Below the pieces are notes generated by a model, which was not told where the DNA came from, did not search any database, and saw only the letters and a list, made by a program, of their open reading frames with translations. Positions 8,053 through 14,497 of a stretch of 64,000 nt of DNA are shown piece after piece. Position 1 is the first letter of the stretch, and each line of letters starts with the position of its first letter. The stretch comes from Candidatus Thioglobus sp. (GTDB lineage Bacteria; Pseudomonadota; Gammaproteobacteria; PS1; Pseudothioglobaceae), in contig JAOJBP010000002.1 in NCBI GenBank assembly GCA_028228555.1, positions 1 to 64,000 on the forward strand, read 5' to 3'. The position numbers and the translations under genes are program-made.

Positions 8053-8337
8053 TTAAATGGTAAGTATGTGATCAGATTTATCTAGTTCTGCACGAAATTG
8101 ATTCTGGTCTATCCTCTGTATGTTTTCATCAACAAGTATTGATAAGGGCTCAATTTCACACAACTCCAGTAACTCTGCATTTTCGATATTTTCATCATTT
8201 TCTTCAATGGGCCTATCGACAAAAATACAGCTAATATGGTGACCAAATATTGTTAATCCTGCTGCTACACGCATAGCTTCTGCATGGTCACTTATTGCGA
8301 ATACGAGAATATTTTTTTTAGTGTTGGATGTTGTCAT
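8053..8337 (-). CDS. DsrE/DsrF-like small sulfur-relay protein
   Basis: It is 94 residues: a first strand NILVFAIS, a helix HAEAMRVAAGLTIFGHH, a second strand ISCIFVDRPI, an acidic linker and a closing strand DHILTI. This is the DsrE-like fold pattern. Cys residues occur in ISCIF and ELLELCEIE; neither is at a position I can confidently equate with the active Cys of DsrE. Its ATG overlaps the stop of the upstream gene (8334-8337), showing coupling. Probably forms a complex with the two flanking DsrE-like products. Confidence 0.65.
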   Translation of the reverse strand: MTTSNTKKNILVFAISDHAEAMRVAAGLTIFGHHISCIFVDRPIEENDENIENAELLELCEIEPLSILVDENIQRIDQNQFRAELDKSDHILTI

Positions 8338-8624
8338 ATTGAGACCACCTTATCATGGTTAGCAATCATTTCACTTAAGTTAGTTTGACTACCCATAGTC
8401 GCAGCTGAAGTTGTATTAGGGTGATACCGATCCCAAGAGTGGTGGCATGCTACAGAGTTTTCTACTATGGTTAAATTTTGTTTAATTTTTTCATTTTCTA
8501 AAACCTTTACACCCGCACCTGTAAAAAAGCAGCTGTATTGTTTTTTTTGCCTTGTACATGCATCGCTTAATGGTAGCAATAGATCGGCACCATGTTCTTG
8601 GCTAATAATAAATAATAAGTTCAT
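8334..8624 (-). CDS. DsrE-family sulfur-relay protein
   Basis: It is 96 residues with a DsrE-like pattern: strand NLLFIIS, helix GADLLLPLSDACTRQ, strand YSCFFTGAGVKVL, then SVACHHSWDRYHP and a final strand KVVSI. The Cys in VACHHSW is a good candidate for a persulfide-carrying residue, by analogy with DsrE/TusD, and lies in a His-rich context. It follows the 214-residue degenerate rhodanese by 11 bp. DsrE-type proteins pass sulfur between TusA and downstream enzymes. Confidence 0.72.
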   Translation of the reverse strand: MNLLFIISQEHGADLLLPLSDACTRQKKQYSCFFTGAGVKVLENEKIKQNLTIVENSVACHHSWDRYHPNTTSAATMGSQTNLSEMIANHDKVVSI

Positions 8625-8635
8625 TCTCTAACTCC

Positions 8636-9280
8636 TTAATCAATAATAATCTTAACATTTGTATAATCTGAAGCTATAAGGTCAGCAAAAACTGCAAGTG
8701 ACGAAGAAACATCTTTTGTTTGAATGATAATTTTTTCATGTTTTGAGCAAGATTTGGGTTTATCAGTCAACTTCCATTTTTGGTTTTTCATGTTTTGAAT
8801 CTGACTTTTAAGTGCTAAAAATTTTTCTCTCATTTTTCCTAAATAAACTCTAGAACGGAATAATTGCCTCTTAGACCCACTAGCCTTGCCTAACACCTCC
8901 ACCAATTGTTTAATGTTATTATTTGGCCAAATCCATATTTTTTTTTGCCCAGAAAGAAAAAATAATGCAGCTAAAGCTCGGTTCTCTTTTTGATTTTTTC
9001 CATAAATCAATATTTCATCGGTATGAGCTATGTTGGATGTGGAAAAAGCCCAAAAAATATCTCTAAAACTAGCAAGTTGCCCTTGGGACTCGAAGTCATT
9101 AAAAGGGACGCATTTAGTTTTTTTAGTACTATAAAGTTCACATTCTTGTAGTTTGTCAGAGTTAATTGGAACCAGTTTTTCTAAGAAAGCTTTATTTGAA
9201 TTATTTGTATAACTAATATGGGGGTTGGCTATTGATTCACCAAGATGTAGAAAAATACTTATCCCTATAATATAGAGCAT
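8636..9280 (-). CDS. Rhodanese-like protein lacking the catalytic Cys, probably membrane-anchored or secreted
   Basis: It is 214 residues, starting with a hydrophobic segment (about 1-19). The part around residues 70-115, with FRDIFWAFS, DEILIYGKNQKENRALAALFFLSGQKKIWIW, follows the rhodanese pattern in which a strand leads to the active-site loop and then a helix. The loop here reads YGKNQKEN, with no Cys. Three other Cys are present (ECELYS, TKCVP, KSCSK). The C-terminal 100 residues are Lys-rich with a possible coiled segment and were not recognised. It lies between small membrane proteins and DsrE-like genes and may act as a scaffold or sulfur-binding partner. The rhodanese assignment is inference. 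Confidence 0.5.
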   Translation of the reverse strand: MLYIIGISIFLHLGESIANPHISYTNNSNKAFLEKLVPINSDKLQECELYSTKKTKCVPFNDFESQGQLASFRDIFWAFSTSNIAHTDEILIYGKNQKENRALAALFFLSGQKKIWIWPNNNIKQLVEVLGKASGSKRQLFRSRVYLGKMREKFLALKSQIQNMKNQKWKLTDKPKSCSKHEKIIIQTKDVSSSLAVFADLIASDYTNVKIIID

Positions 9281-9283
9281 TAA

Positions 9284-9568
9284 TTAGCAGCCTCCGAATT
9301 GTCGTTCTGGTATTTGTGAGGATGAATTGTTATTAATTACAGGGGGGTTTTCCATGTAGTATCCCATTAAATCAATAATTGGAAGCTCACCATAATCTGC
9401 ACCCATATTGATGTTTAGATCAAATTCTTCAATATTTTTTGGCGTATTCATTTGTTTCATTGCTTCTGGTGATAGCTTGGCAAATGGAAAAATAAGCAGT
9501 AATACAATTAACGTAATTGTTAATGCAGATGAGCAAAAAATTAAACCTATTTTAGTTTGGTATTTCAT
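9284..9568 (-). CDS. Single-pass membrane protein ending in Gly-Gly-Cys
   Basis: It is 94 residues with one transmembrane helix (about 8-29) and a C-terminal part rich in Met, Asn and Pro. The last residues are RQFGGC, leaving a terminal Cys that could carry sulfur or form a disulfide. AAAGG lies 4 nt before the ATG. It lies between the 24-residue reading frame and the degenerate rhodanese gene. No family recognised. Confidence 0.65.
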   Translation of the reverse strand: MKYQTKIGLIFCSSALTITLIVLLLIFPFAKLSPEAMKQMNTPKNIEEFDLNINMGADYGELPIIDLMGYYMENPPVINNNSSSQIPERQFGGC

Positions 9569-9580
9569 AAGACCTTTTGG

Positions 9581-9655
9581 TTAAGTAATACTGATGTACA
9601 TTAAATAAAAAGCAGTCGCAAAAGCAATTAACTGAGCAGTAGTTTCATAATCCAT
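9581..9655 (-). CDS. Very small membrane peptide (24 residues)
   Basis: A complete frame starts at ATG 9655, three bases after the preceding stop, and ends at TAA 9581-9583. It encodes 24 residues beginning MDYETTAQLIAFATAF; residues 8-24 are hydrophobic and would span or dip into the membrane. AAAGG stands about 9-10 nt upstream. It exactly fills the only sizeable gap in the operon, which supports it being translated. It resembles small accessory subunits of membrane complexes such as CcoQ in size only. Confidence 0.5.
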   Translation of the reverse strand: MDYETTAQLIAFATAFYLMYISIT

Positions 9656-9658
9656 AAT

Positions 9659-9877
9659 CTAATTACCTTTAAAATGTTTCACAAGTGTTTCTATTGATAG
9701 TATTTCACCTGATTCTGGATGAATTGCATCTGGTGTAAAGAACGGTACACCATTTTTTGAAATTTTCAAAGATTCAGGGGTTTTAGCGAACATGAAGAAA
9801 AAAGTCACGACCGTCATTATTATGAGTAGTATGGATATCACTAAAAGCTGTTTATCTTTTGCTGTATTAAAAGTCAT
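9659..9877 (-). CDS. Small single-pass membrane protein of the sulfur operon
   Basis: It is 72 residues with a transmembrane helix at about 10-30 and a short periplasmic-like tail containing NGVPFFTPDAIHPESGEILSIE split over a Pro/His/Glu-rich turn. No Cys. It starts 3 bp after the TusA-like gene. No family recognised; it may stabilise the neighbouring transporter. Confidence 0.65.
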   Translation of the reverse strand: MTFNTAKDKQLLVISILLIIMTVVTFFFMFAKTPESLKISKNGVPFFTPDAIHPESGEILSIETLVKHFKGN

Positions 9878-9880
9878 GAG

Positions 9881-10195
9881 TTATTTTTTTTGCATAAGAA
9901 CTTTCCAGCTCTGATTAGAAAAAACTGTACCTAAATGTTTACTACTTAACTCTGACTGCATCGATGCTAAAGATTCCATTGAAGTAGGATTATCAATAAC
10001 TATCTTGATAATTTCACCACTCTTGGCATCACTCATTGCGCCTTTGGTCATTAGCTGTGGTCTAGGGCATGAGAATCCAAGGCAATCAACGGTTTTTGTG
10101 ACATTTATCACATCTCCGTTATCAAGAGTTATCGTTGGATCATTGTCACTTGTATTAGCCACTTTTTCAGTCGTTTTTTTAGTAAATAAACCCAT
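9881..10195 (-). CDS. TusA-family sulfur carrier protein
   Basis: It is 104 residues. A ~30-residue N-terminal extension precedes the TusA domain with the signature VDCLGFSCPRPQLMTKGAM; Cys43 of the CPxP motif carries the persulfide in TusA proteins, and Cys38 is an additional conserved-type Cys. The later segments GEIIKIVIDNPTSMESLAS and the final helix-strand fit the family. The gene overlaps the upstream YeeE-like gene by one base and is the TsuB-like partner expected beside a TsuA-type thiosulfate transporter. Confidence 0.9.
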   Translation of the reverse strand: MGLFTKKTTEKVANTSDNDPTITLDNGDVINVTKTVDCLGFSCPRPQLMTKGAMSDAKSGEIIKIVIDNPTSMESLASMQSELSSKHLGTVFSNQSWKVLMQKK

Positions 10196-10788
10196 TAATT
10201 ATCTCCTGTTGTTTTTAAAGATTTCTTTGCTTGAATTTTTAAATATATGAAAAGTAAAACTCCAAACTGTATTAATCCAAAGAATATTGCCGGGATTCCA
10301 GTTTTTTCTTGAAGTGTTTCCGCATTAGCAAAACCTAATTGAAGTGTTTCTAGATTAGGCTCACCAGTCATTGCAATAGGAGCAGGTGGCCAATAATCAA
10401 ATGACCATAATAATGAGAATAAAAACATGCCTATGAATGTAAATATCAATGCCCAGATAGCACCAACATTCCCTTCACCAGACTTAACCCAAGTTGATAC
10501 GGTGCACGCACCTGCAAGAACCATGCCTATTCCAAATATAAATAAGCCGATAACTTGATTAAGTCCAACATCAAATTTCATGGTCTGGCCTACACCAAAG
10601 GTAATAAATGTTGTAAATCCTATAGTTAAAACCATCATAGCAAGCAATAAGGCTTCAGTATTTCGATAGGTTTTAAATAATATTGCATCTCTTAGAGCTG
10701 CTGTATTACAAAATCTAGAGCGTTGAACTAGCAATCCAACTATAGATCCAAATAAAAATGCGACTAAAATTTCACCAATTACTGACAT
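10195..10788 (-). CDS. YeeE/YedE (TsuA-like) sulfur transporter, first-half type
   Basis: It is 197 residues with about five membrane helices. It contains two of the YeeE/YedE signatures: VQRSRFCNTAALRD (Cys27) and GIGMVLAGACTVSTWVKSGEGN (Cys95). In the thiosulfate transporter TsuA three conserved Cys line the path; two are here and the third is in the neighbouring gene product (10801-11292). The gene follows that neighbour by 12 bp and overlaps tusA. I infer that the two proteins together form one transporter for thiosulfate or another reduced sulfur compound. Confidence 0.88.
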   Translation of the reverse strand: MSVIGEILVAFLFGSIVGLLVQRSRFCNTAALRDAILFKTYRNTEALLLAMMVLTIGFTTFITFGVGQTMKFDVGLNQVIGLFIFGIGMVLAGACTVSTWVKSGEGNVGAIWALIFTFIGMFLFSLLWSFDYWPPAPIAMTGEPNLETLQLGFANAETLQEKTGIPAIFFGLIQFGVLLFIYLKIQAKKSLKTTGDN

Positions 10789-10800
10789 ATCAATCCTTTT

Positions 10801-11292
10801 TTAAAATCCTAAAACTTTTTTATAAATATGAGATCCAACCCAAGCGCCTAAAATAATTCCTGTCATTGACAAATACCCTCCAAGATTTAATTGTGGTGTT
10901 AATCCAAAGAATGTGGAGACGTTACAAACGAAAGCTAGGCGTATACCAATACCCATCATAAGTCCACCTATAGTGATCATTACCCATTCAGATAAACTAC
11001 CAGGAAAGCGCCAAAAGAATTCATTGCTTAACTTTGCTCCAACAAATGCACCAAAAAGCATACCAAAGGAAATGTAAATTTTCCAATAACCAAAATCAGG
11101 TGGGAATACTATCTGCCAGAAGGGTATTTCATTAATTTGATCTCCTATAATTAGCTCAGCAGCCAAACCAGTCATCATCGTTTCACCACCACCAACTGTC
11201 CATGCACCTAAAATTAAAAAAAGAAAAATATCAAAAAAAGCAATAGCTACTAATGCAATTCTTGGGTCAAGTGATTTTTTAAAAAAGTCCAT
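10801..11292 (-). CDS. YeeE/YedE (TsuA-like) sulfur transporter, second-half type
   Basis: It is 163 residues with about four membrane helices. The signature GGLMMGIGIRLAFVCNVST (Cys123) followed by GGYLSMTGIILGAWVGS corresponds to the C-terminal repeat of full-length YeeE/YedE proteins. It is the first gene of the minus-strand sulfur operon. A promoter-like element on the minus strand lies 66-95 bp upstream. The ordering, with the C-terminal-type half encoded first, is worth noting. Confidence 0.85.
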   Translation of the reverse strand: MDFFKKSLDPRIALVAIAFFDIFLFLILGAWTVGGGETMMTGLAAELIIGDQINEIPFWQIVFPPDFGYWKIYISFGMLFGAFVGAKLSNEFFWRFPGSLSEWVMITIGGLMMGIGIRLAFVCNVSTFFGLTPQLNLGGYLSMTGIILGAWVGSHIYKKVLGF

Positions 11293-11351
11293 ATTTGTTA
11301 TTTATTTTTTATAGAAGTTGAGAGTACTATATTTGTTATTTGGAATTTATG

Positions 11352-11387
11352 GGTAGTATTATTGTACTAGTTTTTAAAAAAGGTAGT
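11352..11387 (-). promoter_or_regulatory. Promoter-like element facing the sulfur operon
   Basis: On the minus strand AACTACC is followed after about 18 nt by AATAAT (11363-11358), with AACTAG in between. The same order, ACTACC-TTTT-ACTTAG-ATAAT, occurs in the two plus-strand copies at 11399-11450 and 11755-11806, with 3 nt different spacing. The predicted start would leave a leader of about 55-60 nt before the ATG at 11292. The similarity was found by eye. Confidence 0.35.
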
Positions 11388-11398
11388 TTTAACCTATA

Positions 11399-11450
11399 TA
11401 AAAATATAGCAAATGCTACTACCCTTGCCTATATTACTTAGAGAATAATG
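11399..11450 (+). promoter_or_regulatory. Promoter-like repeat block, copy 1
   Basis: TATAGCAAATGCTACTACC (11405-11423) followed by ACTTAG (11436-11441) and ATAAT (11445-11449). The same block recurs 356 bp downstream in copy 2 without gaps; the 19-nt core differs at one base. The ATAAT fits a -10 element and the core may be an activator site. It does not sit directly before a gene but before the palindrome and possible structured RNA at 11446-11547. Confidence 0.45.
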
Positions 11451-11467
11451 TTATCTGAATAACATTA
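11446..11467. promoter_or_regulatory. 22-bp perfect palindrome, candidate operator
   Basis: TAATGTTAT and ATAACATTA are exact inverted repeats separated by CTGA. It overlaps the right end of promoter-like copy 1, so a dimeric regulator bound here would block or tune transcription from it. The neighbouring ribbon-helix-helix gene (13490-13783) encodes a possible regulator, but no link is shown. Confidence 0.45.
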
Positions 11468-11547
11468 ACTTTACTCCCTTAAAAGTAGTTATTCAACCGG
11501 GTGGCAGTTTCCTTATTTTCTCCTCTAGAGTAAAGTAAGAGTCACCC
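11468..11547 (+). other. Possible structured RNA with pseudoknot potential
   Basis: ACTTTACTC (11468-11476) can pair with GAGTAAAGT (11528-11536). GGGTGGC (11499-11505), inside that loop, can pair with GTCACCC (11541-11547) outside it (one G-U), which together would make an H-type pseudoknot or two alternative hairpins. It starts just after the predicted start point of promoter copy 1. No matching known riboswitch was recognised. Confidence 0.3.
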
Positions 11548-11754
11548 AACTTTATTCTTTATTTCTTAAGCACACTAAAAAAATGTCGTTATTAAGGAGT
11601 ATTTTTACGTCCAAAGTTAATTAGAAAATTATTAAAATACTTTTCTTTAATCTAAAGAATATGCCACATTTTTTGCTGAAATAATAATAAAATTTTTGTA
11701 GAAAAAGTATATAGGTATATTTATAGTTATAAAAATAAGATCGACTGGGTTAAA

Positions 11755-11806
11755 TAAATGTATAGCAAATACTACTACCTTTTAACATATCACTTAGCGC
11801 ATAATA
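11755..11806 (+). promoter_or_regulatory. Promoter-like repeat block, copy 2, upstream of the rhodanese gene
   Basis: TATAGCAAATACTACTACC (11761-11779), CACTTAG (11791-11797) and ATAATA (11801-11806) repeat copy 1 at the same spacing. A start near 11812 would give a 27-nt leader with GAAAGGGG as ribosome site before the ATG at 11839. Together with copy 1 and the minus-strand element this suggests co-regulation of both sides of the sulfur locus. Confidence 0.45.
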
Positions 11807-11838
11807 AAATTTGAAATAATAATGAAAGGGGTTAGAGT

Positions 11839-12786
11839 ATGAGAAACATGAAAATAAAAACGCTTGCTTTTGGTATTGCGTTTTCACTCGGAGGAGTGTC
11901 ATTAGCAAATACACCGTTAGTGGATGTTGATTGGGTGAAGTCAAATTCGTGTAATAGTAATGTCAGAGTTATTGATATTCGTAATGGATTAGATGGTGCA
12001 TCGAAAACGGACTATCTTAAGGGTCATATCCCTTGTGCGGTATATAGTAATTATCTTAAAGATGGCTGGCGTGCAAAGGTTAAAAATGTTGTTGGTCAGT
12101 TAGCACCAAGTCCAAAACTTGAAAAATTAATTGGTAAGCTTGGCGTTGATAACAATACACATGTTGTTATTTATCATCACGGCAAAAGTGCATTAGACCT
12201 TGCAAGTGCTACTAGGGTTTATTGGACATTTAAGGTTTTAGGCCATGATAATGTGTCAATTCTAAATGGTGGCTATCTTGCTTACATTAAAGAAAAAGAT
12301 AGTAAGAAGAGGGTGAAGAATAAAGTTGAAAGAGGTAATTATGCAGTGAGGGCTAAAAATTTCAAAGCTTCGCTACGTACTAATATGATGGCCGACTCAA
12401 ATGATGTTCTAGCAGCTGTTAATGATTCAAGCGTGGCATTAGTTGATCTGCGCCCTCATCATCAGTTTATTGGTATCAATAGACATGGAAAAGCAAAAAG
12501 AAATGGAACCATACCAACAGCTAAAAATCTTTCTGAAAGCTGGTTAACAATGAATGGTGGTGGCACTTTACGTAGTTCAGATGAGATTAAAAAGCTTTAT
12601 AAAGTTGCCGGCGTGAAACTTGGCGGTGATCAAATTAATTTTTGTAACACTGGACATTGGGCTTCTTTAGGTTGGTTTGCTGATAGTGAAATTATGGGCA
12701 ATAAGTCTTCAAGACTTTATGATGGCTCAATGGTTGAATGGTCATCAAACAGCTCTTTACCAATGGAGAAGAAAGTAGATTTTTAA
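11839..12786 (+). CDS. Secreted thiosulfate sulfurtransferase (tandem rhodanese domains)
   Basis: It is 315 residues with a Sec signal peptide (about 1-24, VSLAN). Two rhodanese domains follow: an N-terminal inactive one (VRVIDIRNG, KGHIPCAVYSNYLKDGW) and a C-terminal one with LVDLRPHHQFIG and the active-site loop INFCNTGHWAS (Cys269). The family moves sulfane sulfur from thiosulfate to thiophilic acceptors; the signal peptide places it in the periplasm. It is followed 19 bp later by a cytochrome c gene and faces the sulfur-transport operon across a shared regulatory gap. Confidence 0.87.
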   Translation: MRNMKIKTLAFGIAFSLGGVSLANTPLVDVDWVKSNSCNSNVRVIDIRNGLDGASKTDYLKGHIPCAVYSNYLKDGWRAKVKNVVGQLAPSPKLEKLIGKLGVDNNTHVVIYHHGKSALDLASATRVYWTFKVLGHDNVSILNGGYLAYIKEKDSKKRVKNKVERGNYAVRAKNFKASLRTNMMADSNDVLAAVNDSSVALVDLRPHHQFIGINRHGKAKRNGTIPTAKNLSESWLTMNGGGTLRSSDEIKKLYKVAGVKLGGDQINFCNTGHWASLGWFADSEIMGNKSSRLYDGSMVEWSSNSSLPMEKKVDF

Positions 12787-12805
12787 TAAAAATTTAGTTT
12801 TTCCA

Positions 12806-13453
12806 ATGTTAAGAACAATATTGGCCTCTATAGTACTTATTTTTTTAGGTAGTGCTATAGGGGCCAATTCTGTTGTTGGCATAAAACAAATATCTTTGAT
12901 TGAATATGATAAGCAATTATGCAGCTCAGAGCTGGTTATTCTTAGGGGTGATCTTACAAAGTTAAACAAAATAACAACACCTGAGTTATATAAAAAAGGT
13001 TTAAAAAGTCGAATAGACAGCTCCTTTAAAACGCTGAATTGGATTTGCAGGGGGTTTATTGATAATGACCATAATTTGTCTAGTTTATTTACAAAATTAG
13101 AGTCATTATTTATAGCTAACAAGTTTGAAGAGCTTCACTTTAAGCTTGATTTTTTGATAAAAAAATACCCATTAAATCTTGATCAATATTTGCCAGACAA
13201 GGTGTCAAAAGAAGATATCAAGGTTGGTGTAAAAATTTATCAGCATTATTGCCTTAGCTGTCATTTGAGCCATAATGATCAATTAAAGATGCCGGCATTA
13301 TCATTAGAGGTAATGGCTAAAAGCCTTTCATCCGAAGAGTTTATTGCCCGTATGATTGCTGGAGTTAAGGGTAATGGTAAAATTGCGCTCAGGAATCCTT
13401 TGAATCATAAAGATATTTCTAGTATTTATAGTTACTTACTTTACAAAGAATAA
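12806..13453 (+). CDS. Secreted monohaem c-type cytochrome
   Basis: It is 215 residues with a signal peptide (about 1-20). The N-terminal ~125 residues are an unrecognised helical domain with two Cys (LCSSE, WICRG). The C-terminal part is a class I-like cytochrome c domain with the haem motif HYCLSCH (Cys149, Cys152, His153); Met162 in LKMPAL is the likely distal ligand. The gene pairs with the rhodanese upstream, so it may accept electrons from periplasmic sulfur chemistry. This partnership is inferred from adjacency. Confidence 0.82.
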   Translation: MLRTILASIVLIFLGSAIGANSVVGIKQISLIEYDKQLCSSELVILRGDLTKLNKITTPELYKKGLKSRIDSSFKTLNWICRGFIDNDHNLSSLFTKLESLFIANKFEELHFKLDFLIKKYPLNLDQYLPDKVSKEDIKVGVKIYQHYCLSCHLSHNDQLKMPALSLEVMAKSLSSEEFIARMIAGVKGNGKIALRNPLNHKDISSIYSYLLYKE

Positions 13454-13489
13454 ATTACAATAACACTAAAATTTTTTAGGTATTTAAAT

Positions 13490-13783
13490 ATGTCCCTTTT
13501 ATTTTCTGAGCACAAACTCCAGCACTTATTCAATGTTTGTTCGACTGAACAAGTGTTGGAGTTTGTCCCACTTAAGAGAAGCATTCGCCTTCATGGGCAC
13601 AGTACAACCATTAGATTGGAAAAAGCTTACTGGACAGTTTTAGAGCAAATGGCAGAGGATGAAGAGCTTTCATTGGCAAAACTACTGGAGTTAATTAGTG
13701 ACACCTGTCTTGTGGCAAATGATAAAAATCTTGCCTCTTGCTTGCGAGTGCTATGCTTAAAGTATATTAATATCTATTATTAG
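13490..13783 (+). CDS. Ribbon-helix-helix domain protein (RHH_4 type)
   Basis: It is 97 residues. The segment KRSIRLHGHSTTIRLEKAYWTVLEQMAEDEELSLAKLLELI split by strand and two helices is the ribbon-helix-helix pattern of the RHH_4 family, ending NLASCLRVLCLKYI. Such proteins are presumed DNA-binding. It follows the cytochrome gene by 36 bp and could regulate the locus; the target is unknown. Confidence 0.8.
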   Translation: MSLLFSEHKLQHLFNVCSTEQVLEFVPLKRSIRLHGHSTTIRLEKAYWTVLEQMAEDEELSLAKLLELISDTCLVANDKNLASCLRVLCLKYINIYY

Positions 13784-13875
13784 TACACTCGCTCATTCTT
13801 GTTCTTCAATCAGAAGCTACTTGATAATAAGTTTAGTTGAGAGTACAGTGGGTTAAGAAACAGGAGATTCTTATT

Positions 13876-14064
13876 ATGACAAAAGAAGAGCTTAAATTAT
13901 TAATTCAGTCGAACCCTTGTTATGCTGTACAAGCAATAGGAATGTATTACGAAGACAAAAGAAATTTTGATCCTAGTAGAAAATGGAAAGAGAGATTTTC
14001 TAAATATAATACTTGTAGATATATTGACTACGGCGATACGCATTGGGACTGCAATAAGAAATAA
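13876..14064 (+). CDS. Small hypothetical protein
   Basis: It is 62 residues from the ATG at 13876, which has CAGGAG upstream; the TTG at 13837 would add 13 residues but lacks a ribosome site. The sequence starts MTKEELKLLIQSNPCYAVQAIG and has Cys in NPCYA, NTCRY and DCNKK, with many aromatic and charged residues. No family recognised. It is probably cytoplasmic. Confidence 0.55.
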   Translation: MTKEELKLLIQSNPCYAVQAIGMYYEDKRNFDPSRKWKERFSKYNTCRYIDYGDTHWDCNKK

Positions 14065-14172
14065 TAGCGCTTTAATCCTAGATTAGTGACTTTTATTGCC
14101 CGTACTTATTCAGTCAATGATTAAAGTATAAAATAAGAATGATACTGTTTGGCTAATCTATTAAGAAAAGAT

Positions 14173-14418
14173 ATGATAAAAATTAATACTAAAAAGTTTC
14201 TATTGATATGTTTAATTACACCTTTGTTGTCATCGTGCTCAGAAGGAGGGCTTATGTGGCATGTAACAGCTGACAAAGAGCAGAAAGCTAAGTACTTTTC
14301 TAAAGGCATGCAAAAGCTAAATATGCAAAATGATATGAATGAAAAATTTAATGAAACACCCCTAACAAAAAGCTGCCAAGAGGGTTGGGATGGTAAATTT
14401 AGCTGTACTAGTTATTAA
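14173..14418 (+). CDS. Small putative lipoprotein
   Basis: From the ATG at 14173 it is 81 residues. Residues 1-20 form a signal peptide with the lipobox LLSSC, so the mature protein is likely lipid-anchored. The rest is charged and ends KSCQEGWDGKFSCTSY with two Cys that may form a disulfide. The TTG start at 14149 would put eight residues before the signal and is less likely. No family recognised. Confidence 0.55.
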   Translation: MIKINTKKFLLICLITPLLSSCSEGGLMWHVTADKEQKAKYFSKGMQKLNMQNDMNEKFNETPLTKSCQEGWDGKFSCTSY

Positions 14419-14497
14419 AAAATAAACAATAAAAAAGGCTTAAAAATGAGTTTTACGATTATTAAACCATATGCCTGTTGCTGTATAATTTAGCGTC

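Noticed and set aside
11446-11467. Palindrome read as a classical Zur box
   Set aside because: The half-sites look like ATAACATT of the enterobacterial Zur box but the spacing is one base longer and it is before sulfur genes, so I list it only as an unassigned dyad.
11750-11944. 64-codon minus-strand frame across the rhodanese promoter
   Set aside because: It overlaps the duplicated promoter block and the rhodanese start and has no ribosome site.
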